Source: Ciborinia camelliae
Taxonomy: Eukaryota; Ascomycota; Leotiomycetes; Helotiales; Sclerotiniaceae
DNA length: 64,000 nucleotides
Direction: 5' to 3'
Assembly: GCA_025890175.1 (NCBI GenBank)
Contig: JANPYM010000005.1
Coordinates: 1,130,440-1,194,439 of the forward strand
The notes beneath the pieces are model-generated. The model ran no database searches and had not been told where the DNA came from. It saw only the letters and a program-made list of their open reading frames with translations. Position numbers and translations under genes: made by a program. Shown here in pieces: positions 1 to 11,232 of the stretch (positions within the stretch are counted from its first letter, which is position 1; each line of letters begins with the position of its first letter).

Positions 1-949
1 TGAGAGACTCCCGTGGTGAGATGTTGACGTTCGAGAGGAAGTTCGCGCCAGTCGGCATTCGGGGTAGTGGTGGAGAGTATGGATTCCAATCCTATGCTCG
101 TAGTATTATTATTCCGTGGTGCGGAGCTCGGATATGAACCAGGAAGATGCAGATGCAGATGCAGATGCAGGAATTGGATGAAAGGTTCTGTGAAGTTATT
201 CAGAAGTTGTGATTCGTCCCAATTAAGTGACGTTGATGTAGGTGCTCCTGCGAGAAATATGATTTTGGGTGGCATGGTTATTACCTGGAGATGGTGTTAG
301 TGTTATTAGTGTTAGTGTTGTGTTATGTTATGTTATGTTATATGTAATCAATCATGTGAGATGAAGTGGATATTGCAGATATGGAGATCCATTTGATTGA
401 TATTATTCAAGGAATTCGGGACCGAAAGGGGTTGCGTTGAGTTGCGCTTCCTCGAAAGAAATCACAGCACCAATCATATTCACTGAATTGATGCCGTATG
501 GATTGAATACGCGCAATACGGATATAAGAAAATGCCGACGGTGAATTATTTCTAAGCTTCCAAGAGGTATATATAGTAAGTAGCATGCCAGTATGACTCA
601 GACAATAATAATACAATACAATATAATATAAAATATAAGAGCGACCAAAAAATATTGAGCCCTTTCATTTATTTCTGTCTTCTGTCGTCTGTCTTCTGCA
701 TTCCGCAACTTCAAATTCATATATTACCTAATCATCGTTCGTACTGTTGTTGTTACCATTCCGAAGCGACTTATTGATCGAAATCAATCAATCACGAGCC
801 ACCTGGGCATCTGATAAAATCTAAAACGGATCTGATAAGATCCACGTTGCTCGGCACGCTCGGTTTACAATTCCGTGTATTCACCGGACTATGACGATTA
901 GCTGACAGCCAATCACCATCAAGTATACGTCGTACTCAAGCCCCACAAA
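1..949. other. intergenic / upstream region
   Basis: I see no gene I can support. There is a short GCAGAT run near 148-170 and a TGTTA/TGTTAG microsatellite around 297-345. The last 150 nt are probably the 5' UTR and promoter of the next gene. Confidence 0.5.
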
Positions 950-2156
950 ATGTCTAGTGATGGAAATAAAATTGGTAGCGATACCACCAGACTCGGGATT
1001 GCGTCCGCTGCGCGCAAGAAGAAAAATATGACTTCAACTTTCAAGTCTTTTCTTAATTCTGCAAAGCAAACCATCTCCGGGCAATCCACTCCAATTCCAG
1101 GGACTCCATCCGAAAATACACCAATCGAGAAAATATTCCCAAAAGTTGATCCGGCTGTGGATGGAGACGATTGCGATCATGATTGCGCATCATGTCATGT
1201 AAAATACCCAAAGGGCTTCAAAATAGATGAAGATGATGAGTTATATGGCCATGTCAAAGGCTGGAGTACACATATTTTAGTTGCGACAGGAAAGTCGGAT
1301 TGGGTGAGGGATGTTGCGGATGAGAAGGGGAGTGTCATGCAAGCAATCGACCACGGTTCTGTCAAACCAAGCAATGGGGTTAGTTATCTTGCCTCTATCA
1401 AATACCATCTACTATCATGTTTTGAGACATGCTGATGATCCACCATAGAAGCTTATGCTCTCAGCCTCGAATATCCCCACTCCTTCGCATTCTGTCGATT
1501 ACTCGCAGCCTACGACTGTTATTCTATTGCCTGCATTTGTCGTCATTGAGAACGTTACTCCACAATCGGTACCAACTCTGATAACAGAGTTCATCAACAA
1601 AGCACCTACCAATATGACACCTCTTGAACCTATTTCGATACCCAAATCCCTCCCCGACCCTCTTCCATCCGCAGAACAACTTACATCTCGACCATCACCG
1701 CACCGAGCGCTTATCCTCCTCTGTTCACAGAAAACTCGAGATGCAAGATGTGGGCAGAGTGCGCCGTTACTGAGGAAAGAATTTGAGAGGCATCTGAGAC
1801 CACTTGGACTTTCCCGAGATCTCGACGATGATAGACCAGGAGGGGTTGGCATATACTTTATATCGCACGTTGGAGGACATAAATATAGTGCAAACGTCAT
1901 GATCTACCGAAGAGCTGACGCGTTTGGATTGGATGCTGTTGAGAGAGCAAAGACAGATGAAGACATTATGCCGTCGAAACTTGTGCCGGGAGAAGATGAG
2001 GATAAAGGCGCAGCTCAATGCATGTGGCTTGCAAGAGTCAAACCGGAAGATTGTGAAGGTATCGTGAAATTTACCATTCTTCAAGGGAAACTCATTAAGC
2101 CAGAAAGTCAGTTGAGAGGTGGATTTGATCGACAAAAGGGACTATTTAGTTGGTAG
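950..2156 (+). CDS. sucraseferredoxin-like (Apd1/Aim32-type) protein
   Basis: Two exons, 950-1378 and 1449-2156, give about 378 aa; the intron is phase 0 (GTTAGT..CATAG). The N-terminal half holds a cysteine cluster, CDHDCASCHVKYP, followed by GHVKGWSTHILVATG. The C-terminal half holds ALILLCSQKTRDARCG and HVGGHKYSANVMIYR. Cys-x8-Cys plus His-x3-His-type ligands and the HxGGHKxAxN stretch are typical of the sucraseferredoxin family, thioredoxin-like [2Fe-2S] proteins related to yeast Apd1 and Aim32. These are linked to redox and actin-patch or mitochondrial roles. I cannot tell which subfamily this is. The start is the first ATG of the open frame and has an A at -3. A second in-frame ATG at residue 27 could serve a different localisation. 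Confidence 0.8.
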
Positions 2157-2900
2157 GTCGAAGTAAAACGTAGAGGGGAGGGCTCATTTTGGTTAGATGA
2201 CCATTTAGATGTTGTTTGGAAAGGTTAGATGAGATATGGAGCACATACCTAGGTAATCATCGTGTGGTTAGATGATACAAGTCTTGATTCTTTAAATCAA
2301 TAGACATTTGAGGTTGGAAGTCCGAGAGACCCATCGAATATAGTTGGATATTCTCTTTTGATTGAATATCAAATCCTTGGTAAATGATTGTTGACCGGAA
2401 AACCTCAAGGGTATGGGTAGGTATGTATGTATGATAGTAACTAGGATAATAATTGGATAAGAAGGGGTAAAATGTCCATTTTTCCATTTTTCGATCTGAT
2501 TTCTGGCACATGCAGGTGCAGGTGATTCCTTCGATTCAATTCGCGACTTCCTTTTTTATGGTTGCCCCTAGCAACCCGGATCCCAAAACAGGTCTAAACA
2601 AATCATTTAGATGGAGATGATCATTGATCATTCATTCATCCAAGCATCCATCCATCCATCCATCCATACCATCCATACCATCCAAGTACTCCAAGCATCC
2701 AAAGAATTATTAAAACAATTTCATTTCAATCAACCCGCACCCGTACCCATACTGTCTGTACCTTTTACTACCTATTGCATTGCATTGCCATGAGTTAGCA
2801 TCTTATTTGCAGTACAATACAATTATCAATTAAAGATATCAAAAGCTTTGTTTTCGCGTTTCGCTTTTCGCATGTAGCTTTTAAAACAACAATATTCACC
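2157..2900. other. intergenic region with CCAT microsatellite
   Basis: No gene seen. A CCATCCAT-type microsatellite runs at about 2640-2690, with short TACC and ATTGC repeats around 2740-2790. The last 150 nt before 2901 are AT-rich and likely the promoter and leader of the next gene. Confidence 0.5.
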
Positions 2901-5603
2901 ATGGCTACGAGTTTTCCTTACCCAGAATCAGTCCATTCCAAGCGACCCAAGACAGCATCGGTATTGAAGGCATTCATTCATAAGCGCGCACCTTCTGAGG
3001 GATCATCTCTTTCACCTGCGACCTCACCAGATGACATTTTTGTAGCTTCTCCAGCTTTTGAAGATATGCCATCTCCGACAGGCTATACCCACCATCGCGC
3101 TCTTACAGACATTCAACGAAATCAACAGACTTCTTCCATCCTGGCGCCATACACGACTTCTGAAGAAGGACTTCGACCAAAAACTGGTATTGGGGCTAAG
3201 GGATTGCACAAAAAAACAATGAGTGCATTGTCGCTCAAGTCATTGGCAAGCCCGGTGAAGGATTATAATAAAGGAACATCAATTCGAGACAAGTCTCCCA
3301 CCAAACCTAAAAAGACCAAATCCTCGACAAGTCTTGTTGGTCTCCTTACCCGCCCAAGGTCCTCCAAGAATCTCAAGCTAGATGCAGAGCTGGCACAACG
3401 CAATTCGAAAGATAAAGAGAACCGGGCTCCGGAGCTGTCCCCCCTTGTCCCAGAATCCTCTATGCAGCCTTCACGACCACCAATATATTCACAATTCTCG
3501 AGTGAAATGTTCGCAAAACAACCTCTGGGAGGAAAGTTTCTGGAGGATCAAATCGACCTCTATACACCTGAGAACTATTCGCCAAGTAAACAACGAAACT
3601 TTTATAATGGACCAAATACACAACCTAGTCTTACAAGCCGTGATGGTGGATCGATACGGCCGCATTCCACATATTTACCCAGCAGTTTCAGTATCCAAGA
3701 CATTCATAAGAAGATTAGCGGGGAAAACAAAAACAGAAGCAGCGTTGACATTCCAAGCCGACAAGTCTCGAACGAAAAGAGACAGAGCTGTGAGCTTCGA
3801 ATTTCTATGGACCTAAGACCAAGACCAAGTTTTCAACGATCCAGCACCGAAACATCAGTTGCTTCTTCAATCAAAACGACTAGCAGCACCCGAGGCTCCC
3901 GAGTTATGGCGGCAGTTTCTAACTTCACGGCAAAGGCGAGAGGGGATAGTGGAGGATATACTCCAGTACAAACACCAACTTCTGCAACATTTGGGCCTGA
4001 CAGACCTCTCAATGATAAAGATATCGATGCCGAGTTCGAAGCTATGTTGGATAGGCGGAATATTCCAGAACATCAACGAGGGAAGATGAGAAATCTTGCC
4101 AAATCGATGAAGAAAGACTTCATCAAACAAGATTGGGCCGAAACAGCTGCCGCAAAAGCCGTTAGACCGCCTAGCAATGGCAGTGACACATGCGGTGCCA
4201 ATGGAAAGACGGAGGAAGTGCCTGACGTGAAGAAGAAGAAGAGGCCAAGAAGTCGAACTTTCACACTTTCCAGGTCGACAAGTAAGGAACGACCAGCCGA
4301 TAAAGACAAGAAATCGGAGGGTGTTATGAGAAATAAGAAATCTGCAGAGTCATTGAATGGTGGGAGTAAATCACTTACCTCTGCTGGCGCTCAAGTAGCA
4401 CAAAATTTGATCGCCAAAGCTAAGGGCCAGACACCAGATGATTTTGTTACATATTTGAGAAAGGTTCAAAAACCACAGTTGGTGGAGGTCGGAAGATTGC
4501 ATAAGCTCAGACTTTTATTACGAAATGAGACGGTGGCCTGGACTGATAATTTCGTTCGTCAAGGTGGGATGGAAGAGATCGTGGGGTTGCTTCATAGGAC
4601 TATGGAAGTTGAATGGAGGTTTGTTATACCATTATCACAAACCCGACAACACAATAGCTGACGTTTAAATAGAGAGGAACATGAAGATGCTTTGCTTCAT
4701 GAAGTTTTGCTTTGCTTGAAAGCACTTTCAACCACGGCTTTAGCTCTCCAACATCTCAACACCATCCAGAAGACCCTCTTCCCTGCACTCCTTCATATGC
4801 TTTTTGACGAGGAGAAAAAGGGGCCCGCCGAATTCACTACCCGAAACATTGTAACTTCGCTTCTATTCACTTACCTCAAATCCGCTACCCTTAGCGAGCG
4901 CGCAACCCGAGCTCGATTCCTCCTCTCCTATCTTCGTGACCCTGAACCAACCGAATCACAACGCCCTGTTGATTTCGTCCTCGATATGCGTCGTCAACGT
5001 CCTTACCGCGTTTGGTGCAAAGAAGTCACCAACGTTACCAAAGAAGTTTTCTGGATTTTCCTTCATAACCTAAATGTTATCCCTCGTCCAAACTCACGCC
5101 ATGCTCCAGAACAACTAAATGATCTCCCTACCGATCTTCCATATATGATTAAGCATTTCCCACAAGAACTTCCTCCGGTTCCAGCTGCACCATATGTTGG
5201 AGGTGTTGAATGGGATGCAACCAATTATCTTGCTTCCCATCTCGATATTCTCAATGGCTGCATTGCATCTCTACCCACTCTCGAAGAACGTAACCAAGTT
5301 CGTGATGAATTAAGAGTCTCCGGCTGGGAAAAATGCATGGGTTCTACTTTGCGCTTATGTAAGGAGAAATTTTATGGTGGTGTTCATGCGGGATTGAGAT
5401 GTTGGGTTGCGGCTGCTATAGAAGATGATTGGGAGACAAAAGATGTGAGATGTGGTCCTAGTGCCGAGAACAAAAGTCCAGTGCGAAAGACTAGTCCAAA
5501 GAAAGTAGCTGGTGCACTTGTGGAAAATGCTCCCCCTAAGATTGATATGAAGTTGAGTTTTGCGCAGAATAGGGTTGATAATGGGGGAAATGCTTGGCTT
5601 TGA
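2901..5603 (+). CDS. formin-type GTPase-binding-domain (Drf_GBD) protein without FH2
   Basis: Exons 2901-4618 and 4673-5603 encode about 882 aa. Splicing gives TMEVEWREEHEDALLHEV across the junction. The N-terminal ~360 residues are Ser/Pro/Lys-rich and probably disordered. From about residue 370 (RPLNDKDIDAEFEAMLDRRNI) the sequence matches the diaphanous-formin GTPase-binding/armadillo region: FVTYLRKVQ, LHKLRLLLRNETVAWTDNFV, GGMEEIVGLL and then LCLKALSTTALALQHL. In formins this region binds Rho GTPases and controls actin nucleation. No FH1 proline tracts or FH2 actin-nucleating domain follow; the frame stops after a short basic tail. It therefore resembles the stand-alone fungal GBD proteins often annotated by similarity to SepA, and not a complete formin. 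The ATG has a good CACC context. Domain identity is seen in sequence; the Rho-effector role is inferred. Confidence 0.8.
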
Positions 5604-7356
5604 GGCATTGGTGTTGTATTACCATGACATCACCTTCACTGTTAGTCAGTAGGATAGAGTAAAAGGTGCGGAAAATGTGAGAGAAGTATGACCCAGTGGT
5701 TGATACTTTTACTGTGAGGGGAAAAGAGAAGAGTGGAATGGCGAAGTAAAGTTTCCAGTCTAGTCTACTTGATATGATTGTACGGGCTTGGTTTAATTGG
5801 TTGGAGGAATTGGGATTTGTTTGGAGGAGGGGGATGTGGTGTGTTGGAGTAATAATTGATTGTCCTGGATACTTTGTGATTGGTACTTTCTTTTTCTGGC
5901 CCTTTCCTTCCTAAAGGGAAAGATGTTCTTGTGGATAAGATTGTCATTTCGTGTTGCGGAAATTGGGGATAAGCCGAAGGTGAGGGATGGAGGGGAGAGG
6001 AGGAGAGGAAAGAAGAAAATAAGACGGGGACTTGATTGATGACGACTTTATGAGAAATGATTCAATGGTGCTGCCTTTTGCGTTTGTGTTTTGGTTAGCA
6101 TTTTTCTATTCCATTCTACTCTTTTCTTCATAACGAATTCAAACACGAGTATACAAGACTTAGGATAGTTAGTATAGGATAGGCAAATATTATTGATATG
6201 ACATGTATTGGTTTTTGTTTGTATATTTTTATGTGACGGGATATCATCATATCAGAAAGTCGTAAACCACGTACTATAGCTAAACTATCCCCTCCCCCTT
6301 CCCCGAAAAGAAAAGATAAATATGAGCTCCTTACCGGGAACCACCAAAAAGACAGTAGTAGTACTACTACCACTATCGGGAGAGGCAGTTGCGAACCAAC
6401 CCCCTAACCTCAAGGATTCGAGAAGAACCCCCAGCTCACAAGGCCTCTTCGATGCCAAGATTCTCTTGCCTTTCTTATATGCTCTTCTGGGGAGGATCCA
6501 AGAATACCTTACTGGAGCAGCCATGGTCCCGCTTAACACCTGCCAGATAAAATTGGGGGCTTGTGTAGTACAACAGGCTTGATGTTGAAATACGGGGTTA
6601 TGCTAAATTGGACGTCAGCCTTCCAACGATCCCTGTAAGCCATTTTTCTGCAAAGTTTAAATGGCTCTGGCAACAATGGTACAGCGTTGGCGCCAAACCT
6701 CTTGATGGATGCTCCTTGCTGAGATCATGGCTAAGTACAAGGGTCCTCACTTGTGAGGATCCCGGCTATGATCTCTGTATGTCTTCGTAAGCCATCGCTA
6801 TCTTTTAAAAAGCACATCTAACAACCATCAAGGCAATCTCGGTTGTTGCCCCATGAATGAAGAATGCTGCGGAAGTCGCTTTTGCTGGAGAGAGTTGTTG
6901 TTCTGTTATACAGAGACCGTGCACTTACCTATACTTGGCGAACACTTAATCATATCTAAAATACTAATAATGATTTTTCATATTCTTTATGTAATAAAAA
7001 TAACAAAAACTCTTAAGCTTAACTCTAATTAGATGTTGGATATCTATCTAGTTTCCTCTTGTGGACCCCCGGTACTATCTAATTGCACTTCAATCGTTTT
7101 ATCTCGTTTTACCTTGTTTCATCTCAATTTAAATAACATTATCTTAATATAGATAAAAAGTATATTCTTTATTGATCTAAAAAAAATCGATATATATAAG
7201 AAAGCCATTATTATCACCTCTCAAAAACACATATAATCGATACAACAACTTTTGTTACAACTTTCGTTACAACTTCGTCAAAACCATTGACTACATACAT
7301 TCATTATACTACATTCAGAGTTTAATCATTAACTGCATCCTTTTTAAATCGCCAGT
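5604..7356. other. intergenic region
   Basis: About 1.75 kb without a supported gene. An 86-codon open frame at 6322-6582 has no recognisable motif and is opened equally on the other strand, so I do not call it. From 6950 on the DNA is strongly AT-rich. A TATATATAAG element near 7192-7201 lies about 160 nt before the next ATG and is a plausible TATA box for it. Confidence 0.5.
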
Positions 7357-7748
7357 ATGGTCAAATTCACCTCCATCGCCTTATTCCTGGCTATTAGCGC
7401 AGCTAGTGTGCAAGCCGCTTGCAATTATTGCGAATGCCAATATCGAGGTGGCCAGCCTTGTTGTGTCACTCAACCTACTGTGATTCGGGCAAGTAATTAT
7501 TCTTACATCCTAACCCTAAATTTTCATCCCAATCCTAACTTTTGATCAACTTATAGCCCTCTGAGGTCGCCGTCGATTGTCATGAGGAATGTTTAAACGC
7601 GCGAAAAGTCGATGGCACTTCCACACTCGTGGGCAACACTTATTTAGAGGGCACCTTTTGCCGTGGTGGAGGAAACAATAAATGTATCAGTAAAGTTCAA
7701 ATGCAGGCGTCTCCTGTTAAGTGTGCAACGCCCAGTGATAGCCCTTAA
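7357..7748 (+). CDS. small secreted cysteine-rich protein (effector candidate)
   Basis: Two exons, 7357-7488 and 7557-7748, encode 107 aa. The first 20 residues (MVKFTSIALFLAISAASVQA) form a clear signal peptide with an AxA cleavage site. The mature part is about 87 aa with 10 cysteines: CNYCEC, CC, C-x3-C, and single cysteines near residues 79, 87 and 100. An even cysteine number suggests disulphide bonding. The intron uses a GC donor (CGG|GCAAGT) and a TAG acceptor. The nearest GT donor, four bases downstream, would put exon 2 out of frame into an early stop, so the GC-AG choice is forced. A TATA-like element lies about 160 nt upstream. Function is unknown. Size, secretion and cysteine content fit effector or antimicrobial-type proteins, but this is inference only. 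Confidence 0.75.
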
Positions 7749-8584
7749 GCTAGGAGACGCAGGATTAGAGTTACCTTAGGGTTAGAACTTAAGTTAAACC
7801 AGTCTAGAGGTTATCATATAGTACTTTCAATATTCAATTATAATCACCATTTTTATATTACTTTGAATCTCTTCTTATACGCTTCGTAATTCTTCTTATA
7901 AATTGAAGAGAATTAAATATTGTTAATAAATGAACTCCTTGTTGGGGAATCAGGTCACATGGTTTCCGGTCACATGATCAGGGATCACGCGGTAAGCTAT
8001 GCCGCATAGGGTATGGGGGAGTAGCATATAAGGGCAGCTGGGTGATTGAAATCTACCATAATTCTACCCTAGTACTTCCTTCCTACCGTATTACTGGTCA
8101 TCCCAGGTTATACGACTAATACTCCTTCATATTTACAACCACAACAACCACAACCCCCTTCAATAATTTTCATCCCACCAAATATCATACTGACCCGATT
8201 TTACCATGGATGCATCAATGGTTGCATCCGGTTTATTTTCTTTTACTGTAACATTCTACACCAGGGCATCTTACATGACCTAATTGTAATATACCACACT
8301 ACTTTTTCAGCTTGAACATAAAAACAAAAGTCACACATTTTATTCCCCGATATTCAAGAAATGACTTATGTAGTTAGTCTTAGGAATATTGTCAGATTAA
8401 TTGATTACCTTTTCCCCCTATTATATATTTAATCCTCTCCCCAAACACATTTATATCATAATATAGCGAACACTTTAAAAGTTATCTTCGAGGTTTCAAT
8501 ATATAACTTCAATTCTGTTAAGTTTCCTCTACAATATCTTAGAATCTTGACCTGGATTCCTCCTCTATAAAGATTCCCGCAGTA
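7749..8584. promoter_or_regulatory. intergenic promoter region upstream of the PaaK-like gene
   Basis: No gene seen. It holds two direct copies of GGTCACATG at 7953-7961 and 7968-7976, an E-box-like CANNTG core in each, then GGATCACGCGG. A CATATAAGGG element lies near 8025 and a CTATAAAG element about 20 nt before the ATG at 8585. It probably carries the promoter of the first cluster gene. Confidence 0.35.
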
Positions 8585-10096
8585 ATGACTATTGGAACCT
8601 ACTCATTACAAGAAGTACTGGCAGTTGCTGGGAATCACCCATTCTACAACGAGAATGTCTTGTACCCCGGGAATTCAGAACAAATTCGGAACCTTCAAGA
8701 GCTGGTCATTAATCAGAAAAAGAAACCCGATCTTCAACAGCTTCCATTGCTTGACAAGAAAACACTGTAAGAGAGTTTTGCCCGTCCGAATCGTACTAGA
8801 TACCCAGGTGTGTTGAACTAATTTATTTCAGGTACAAGGTAATTCAACGACTCACAAATGATGTGGACCCTAAGAACACTTATCGGCATGGTTCCTACAT
8901 GAGTATCACTGGCGGGGGATCTGGCGCGGTTCCTATGATGTTTGCCGTGGATGTGCATGAAAATCGTCGACAAAGAGCTCAAATGGGAGAGTTTCTCAAA
9001 CTTTGCGGTGTAATTGAACCTGGAGACTCGGTGTTATCCATTCACTTGGCGGGAGGGTTCTACAGGTACTTGATAAACCTTCCAAAAGATATGATAAAAA
9101 TATTCTAACTCATGAACAAGGTCTCTCGATCTCACGACAGAAATCATGGAAAATGCGGGGGCCACTGTTCTCAGCGCCGGAAGTTACATGCTGCCTGCTC
9201 AAGTTGCTAGCGCTCTAGCTAACTATCATGTTAACGTTCTTACTGGCGACGGTAGCCAGGTTGTTCAGATTGTCTGTCATATCTCTACAATGACGAAAGA
9301 GGATCGCGATCGCATCATTTTGAACAAGATCATTTACACCTCGGAGCCCTTAACCGGTCCTCAGCGGATGTTCATAAAGAGTGTTCTAGCTGATGTCAAG
9401 ATATTCTCCATGATGGGTAGTGCTGAGGCGGGTCCTTGGGCAATCAGCAGTCCTGACCTGACAGGAGAGCAAAGTCTTACAGACAATAGCACCGACTTTA
9501 TCTTTGATACGCGAAGCGTGTTGCTCGAGATCGTTTGTCTCTCCGCCATTAATAGTGCATCTTCGCTGGGTCCAAAAGTGCTTCCCCAGGGGGAAACAGG
9601 CCTCATCATTCAGACCTCACTCCAAAGACTGCGCAATCCACTAGTACGCTATATCACTGGTGACATTGGCTCTGTTCACCCACTTCCGGATGCGGCCTCC
9701 GCTATCATTCCCGAGACCGATCGGGGACATTTGCGGGTATTACGCATGCGAGGACGTGACCATCGCTTCAGCTTCAAGTGGTATGGTGCTTATTTTGAGT
9801 TTCAGAAGATTGAAGCCTTTATGCAAAAGGAAGAACATGGTATCTTGCAGTGGCAAATCATTTTGGACCGACTAGAAGACACACCACAGTCGACCCTAGA
9901 AATTCGTGTCCTTCGATCACCTCCGCGGGACGAGATTCTCTCTGATGACACTCTCACCGAACGATTGAAGGATTTCTTTCTCGTGTTCCCAGAAAATAAA
10001 CACCTAGCACTAATCGTTATTCTAGATAGCTTGAATGGTTTTGAGAGAAGCGTCACAGCGGGAAAAGTTATTAAATTTGTGGACCGTTGGAATTGA
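8585..10096 (+). CDS. PaaK-like adenylate-forming enzyme (AMP-dependent ligase)
   Basis: Exons 8585-8766, 8832-9065 and 9121-10096 give about 463 aa. Both junctions are in frame (LDKKTLYKVIQRL and LAGGFYRSLDLTTEIM). The family is that of phenylacetate-CoA ligase/coenzyme F390 synthetase. The phosphate-binding loop reads SITGGGSG near residues 85-92. GASVLSAG-like and MMGSAEAGPWA segments correspond to the substrate and AMP pocket. NPLVRYITGDIG is the conserved Y/R-x-TGD motif, and a C-terminal lid subdomain follows. Such enzymes activate carboxylic acids as acyl-AMP, often then as CoA thioesters. The substrate cannot be read from sequence. At about 460 aa it matches stand-alone PaaK proteins. 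It opens a set of enzyme genes reaching 19.2 kb, which suggests a biosynthetic role. No phosphopantetheine carrier domain is attached. Confidence 0.8.
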
Positions 10097-11232
10097 CCTA
10101 GGTTCGTATTCTAGATATAATTGTGTTTCTATATTAAAGTTGTCAAGTGGGAGGACAAGGAGAACTTTTCGGAATGGAGGCTTGAAACAGTGTAAATTAT
10201 ATTGTCAACTACGAAGTTTTTACCGCGGTCGTAGAGTAGGGTTGGTTATATTCGTTTACTCTTCGATATACCTATTATATAGTAATACTCATTCTGAGGT
10301 TAGATATGACCTCGCAACGATTACGTAGACTAAGAATATGTAAATGAGTAAATGAGTATTGGTAGAACCGTAGGTGGGATATAACTTTAAATTCACGGCA
10401 AATATCTGAAATACCATCATTTTGAACGTTGATATTCTAATTAGTATAATATACTTACTATTCGAGGTTTAGTATATCTTATTTGAGGTAGTTTTAATTT
10501 TTAAAAGGAAAAATGAGGAGGGGGGAAGGTAGGTAAGGGGGAAGGTAGGTAGGTAAGGGAAAAGGTAGGTAAGGGAAAGTGAAAGAGGGGGTGGTGAAGG
10601 GAGATTGAATGAAAGGGAGATAAAAGAAAAGGTGAAATATGAAATATTTAAAATAGTATTATTTTTATTAAGAGTATGACTCTACCTAGGATATGTGAGA
10701 AGCATAGGGTTAGATTGCTTGTAGGAATCGTGGATTCGCTCGTAGCCGCGTTCGTGCTACGAACGGACGCTACGCTAAGCTACCTATGTACATAGTAGCC
10801 GGAAGCGCTCCGCGCTTCAACAATATCCATATATTATTTGAGGTCGAAAAGGAAAGTTTTTATACTATTTGGGGTATCAAAGTTCAAAATGATGCTATTT
10901 CAGGTATTTGCCGTTAAATTAAACATATTTTCTCTACCAAGGTAAAAATGTTACACAACATAGATAGACAATATTCAGCTGATCCATTATCTGCATAGAT
11001 CTGCGATATCGACGCAATGTAGTACTTCGTATCACCCCGTGTTATACATGGTGACAATTCCAGACTTATTGACTGCCCTAATACAGATTTCTGGCACTAC
11101 ACAACTTCGTCAGAACGAAGCTTTATAGTGTCAGTGTGGTCCTAAAAAGCACATAGAAAGAAAAGCAATGATTAAATACAAGAGACCTATTATCATTTAG
11201 TCTTGCGTATCAGTGACTGGAATTCGATTATC
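10097..11232. other. intergenic region carrying a MITE
   Basis: No protein gene seen between the PaaK-like and MFS genes. Half of the region is the inverted-repeat element described separately at 10391-10918. The remainder is AT-rich. Confidence 0.5.
10391..10918. mobile_element. non-autonomous DNA transposon (MITE) with TTAA target duplication
   Basis: A 528-bp element is flanked by TTAA at 10387-10390 and 10919-10922. Its ends are imperfect terminal inverted repeats of roughly 55-60 bp: the left end reads CACGGCAAATATCTGAAATA and the reverse complement of the right end reads AACGGCAAATACCTGAAATA, and both continue into CATCATTTTGAAC. The interior has a GGTAGG/AAGGG purine-rich strand at 10517-10620, a TTATTTGAGGT repeat near each inner end, and small hairpins such as GAAGCG-5 nt-CGCTTC at 10802-10818. 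No open reading frame for a transposase is present. A TTAA duplication is the hallmark of piggyBac-type elements, so it may be mobilised by one. The family assignment is inference. Confidence 0.7.

Noticed and set aside
6322..6582. 86-codon plus-strand open frame
   Set aside because: An overlapping minus-strand frame is equally open; there is no motif, no splice context and unremarkable composition.
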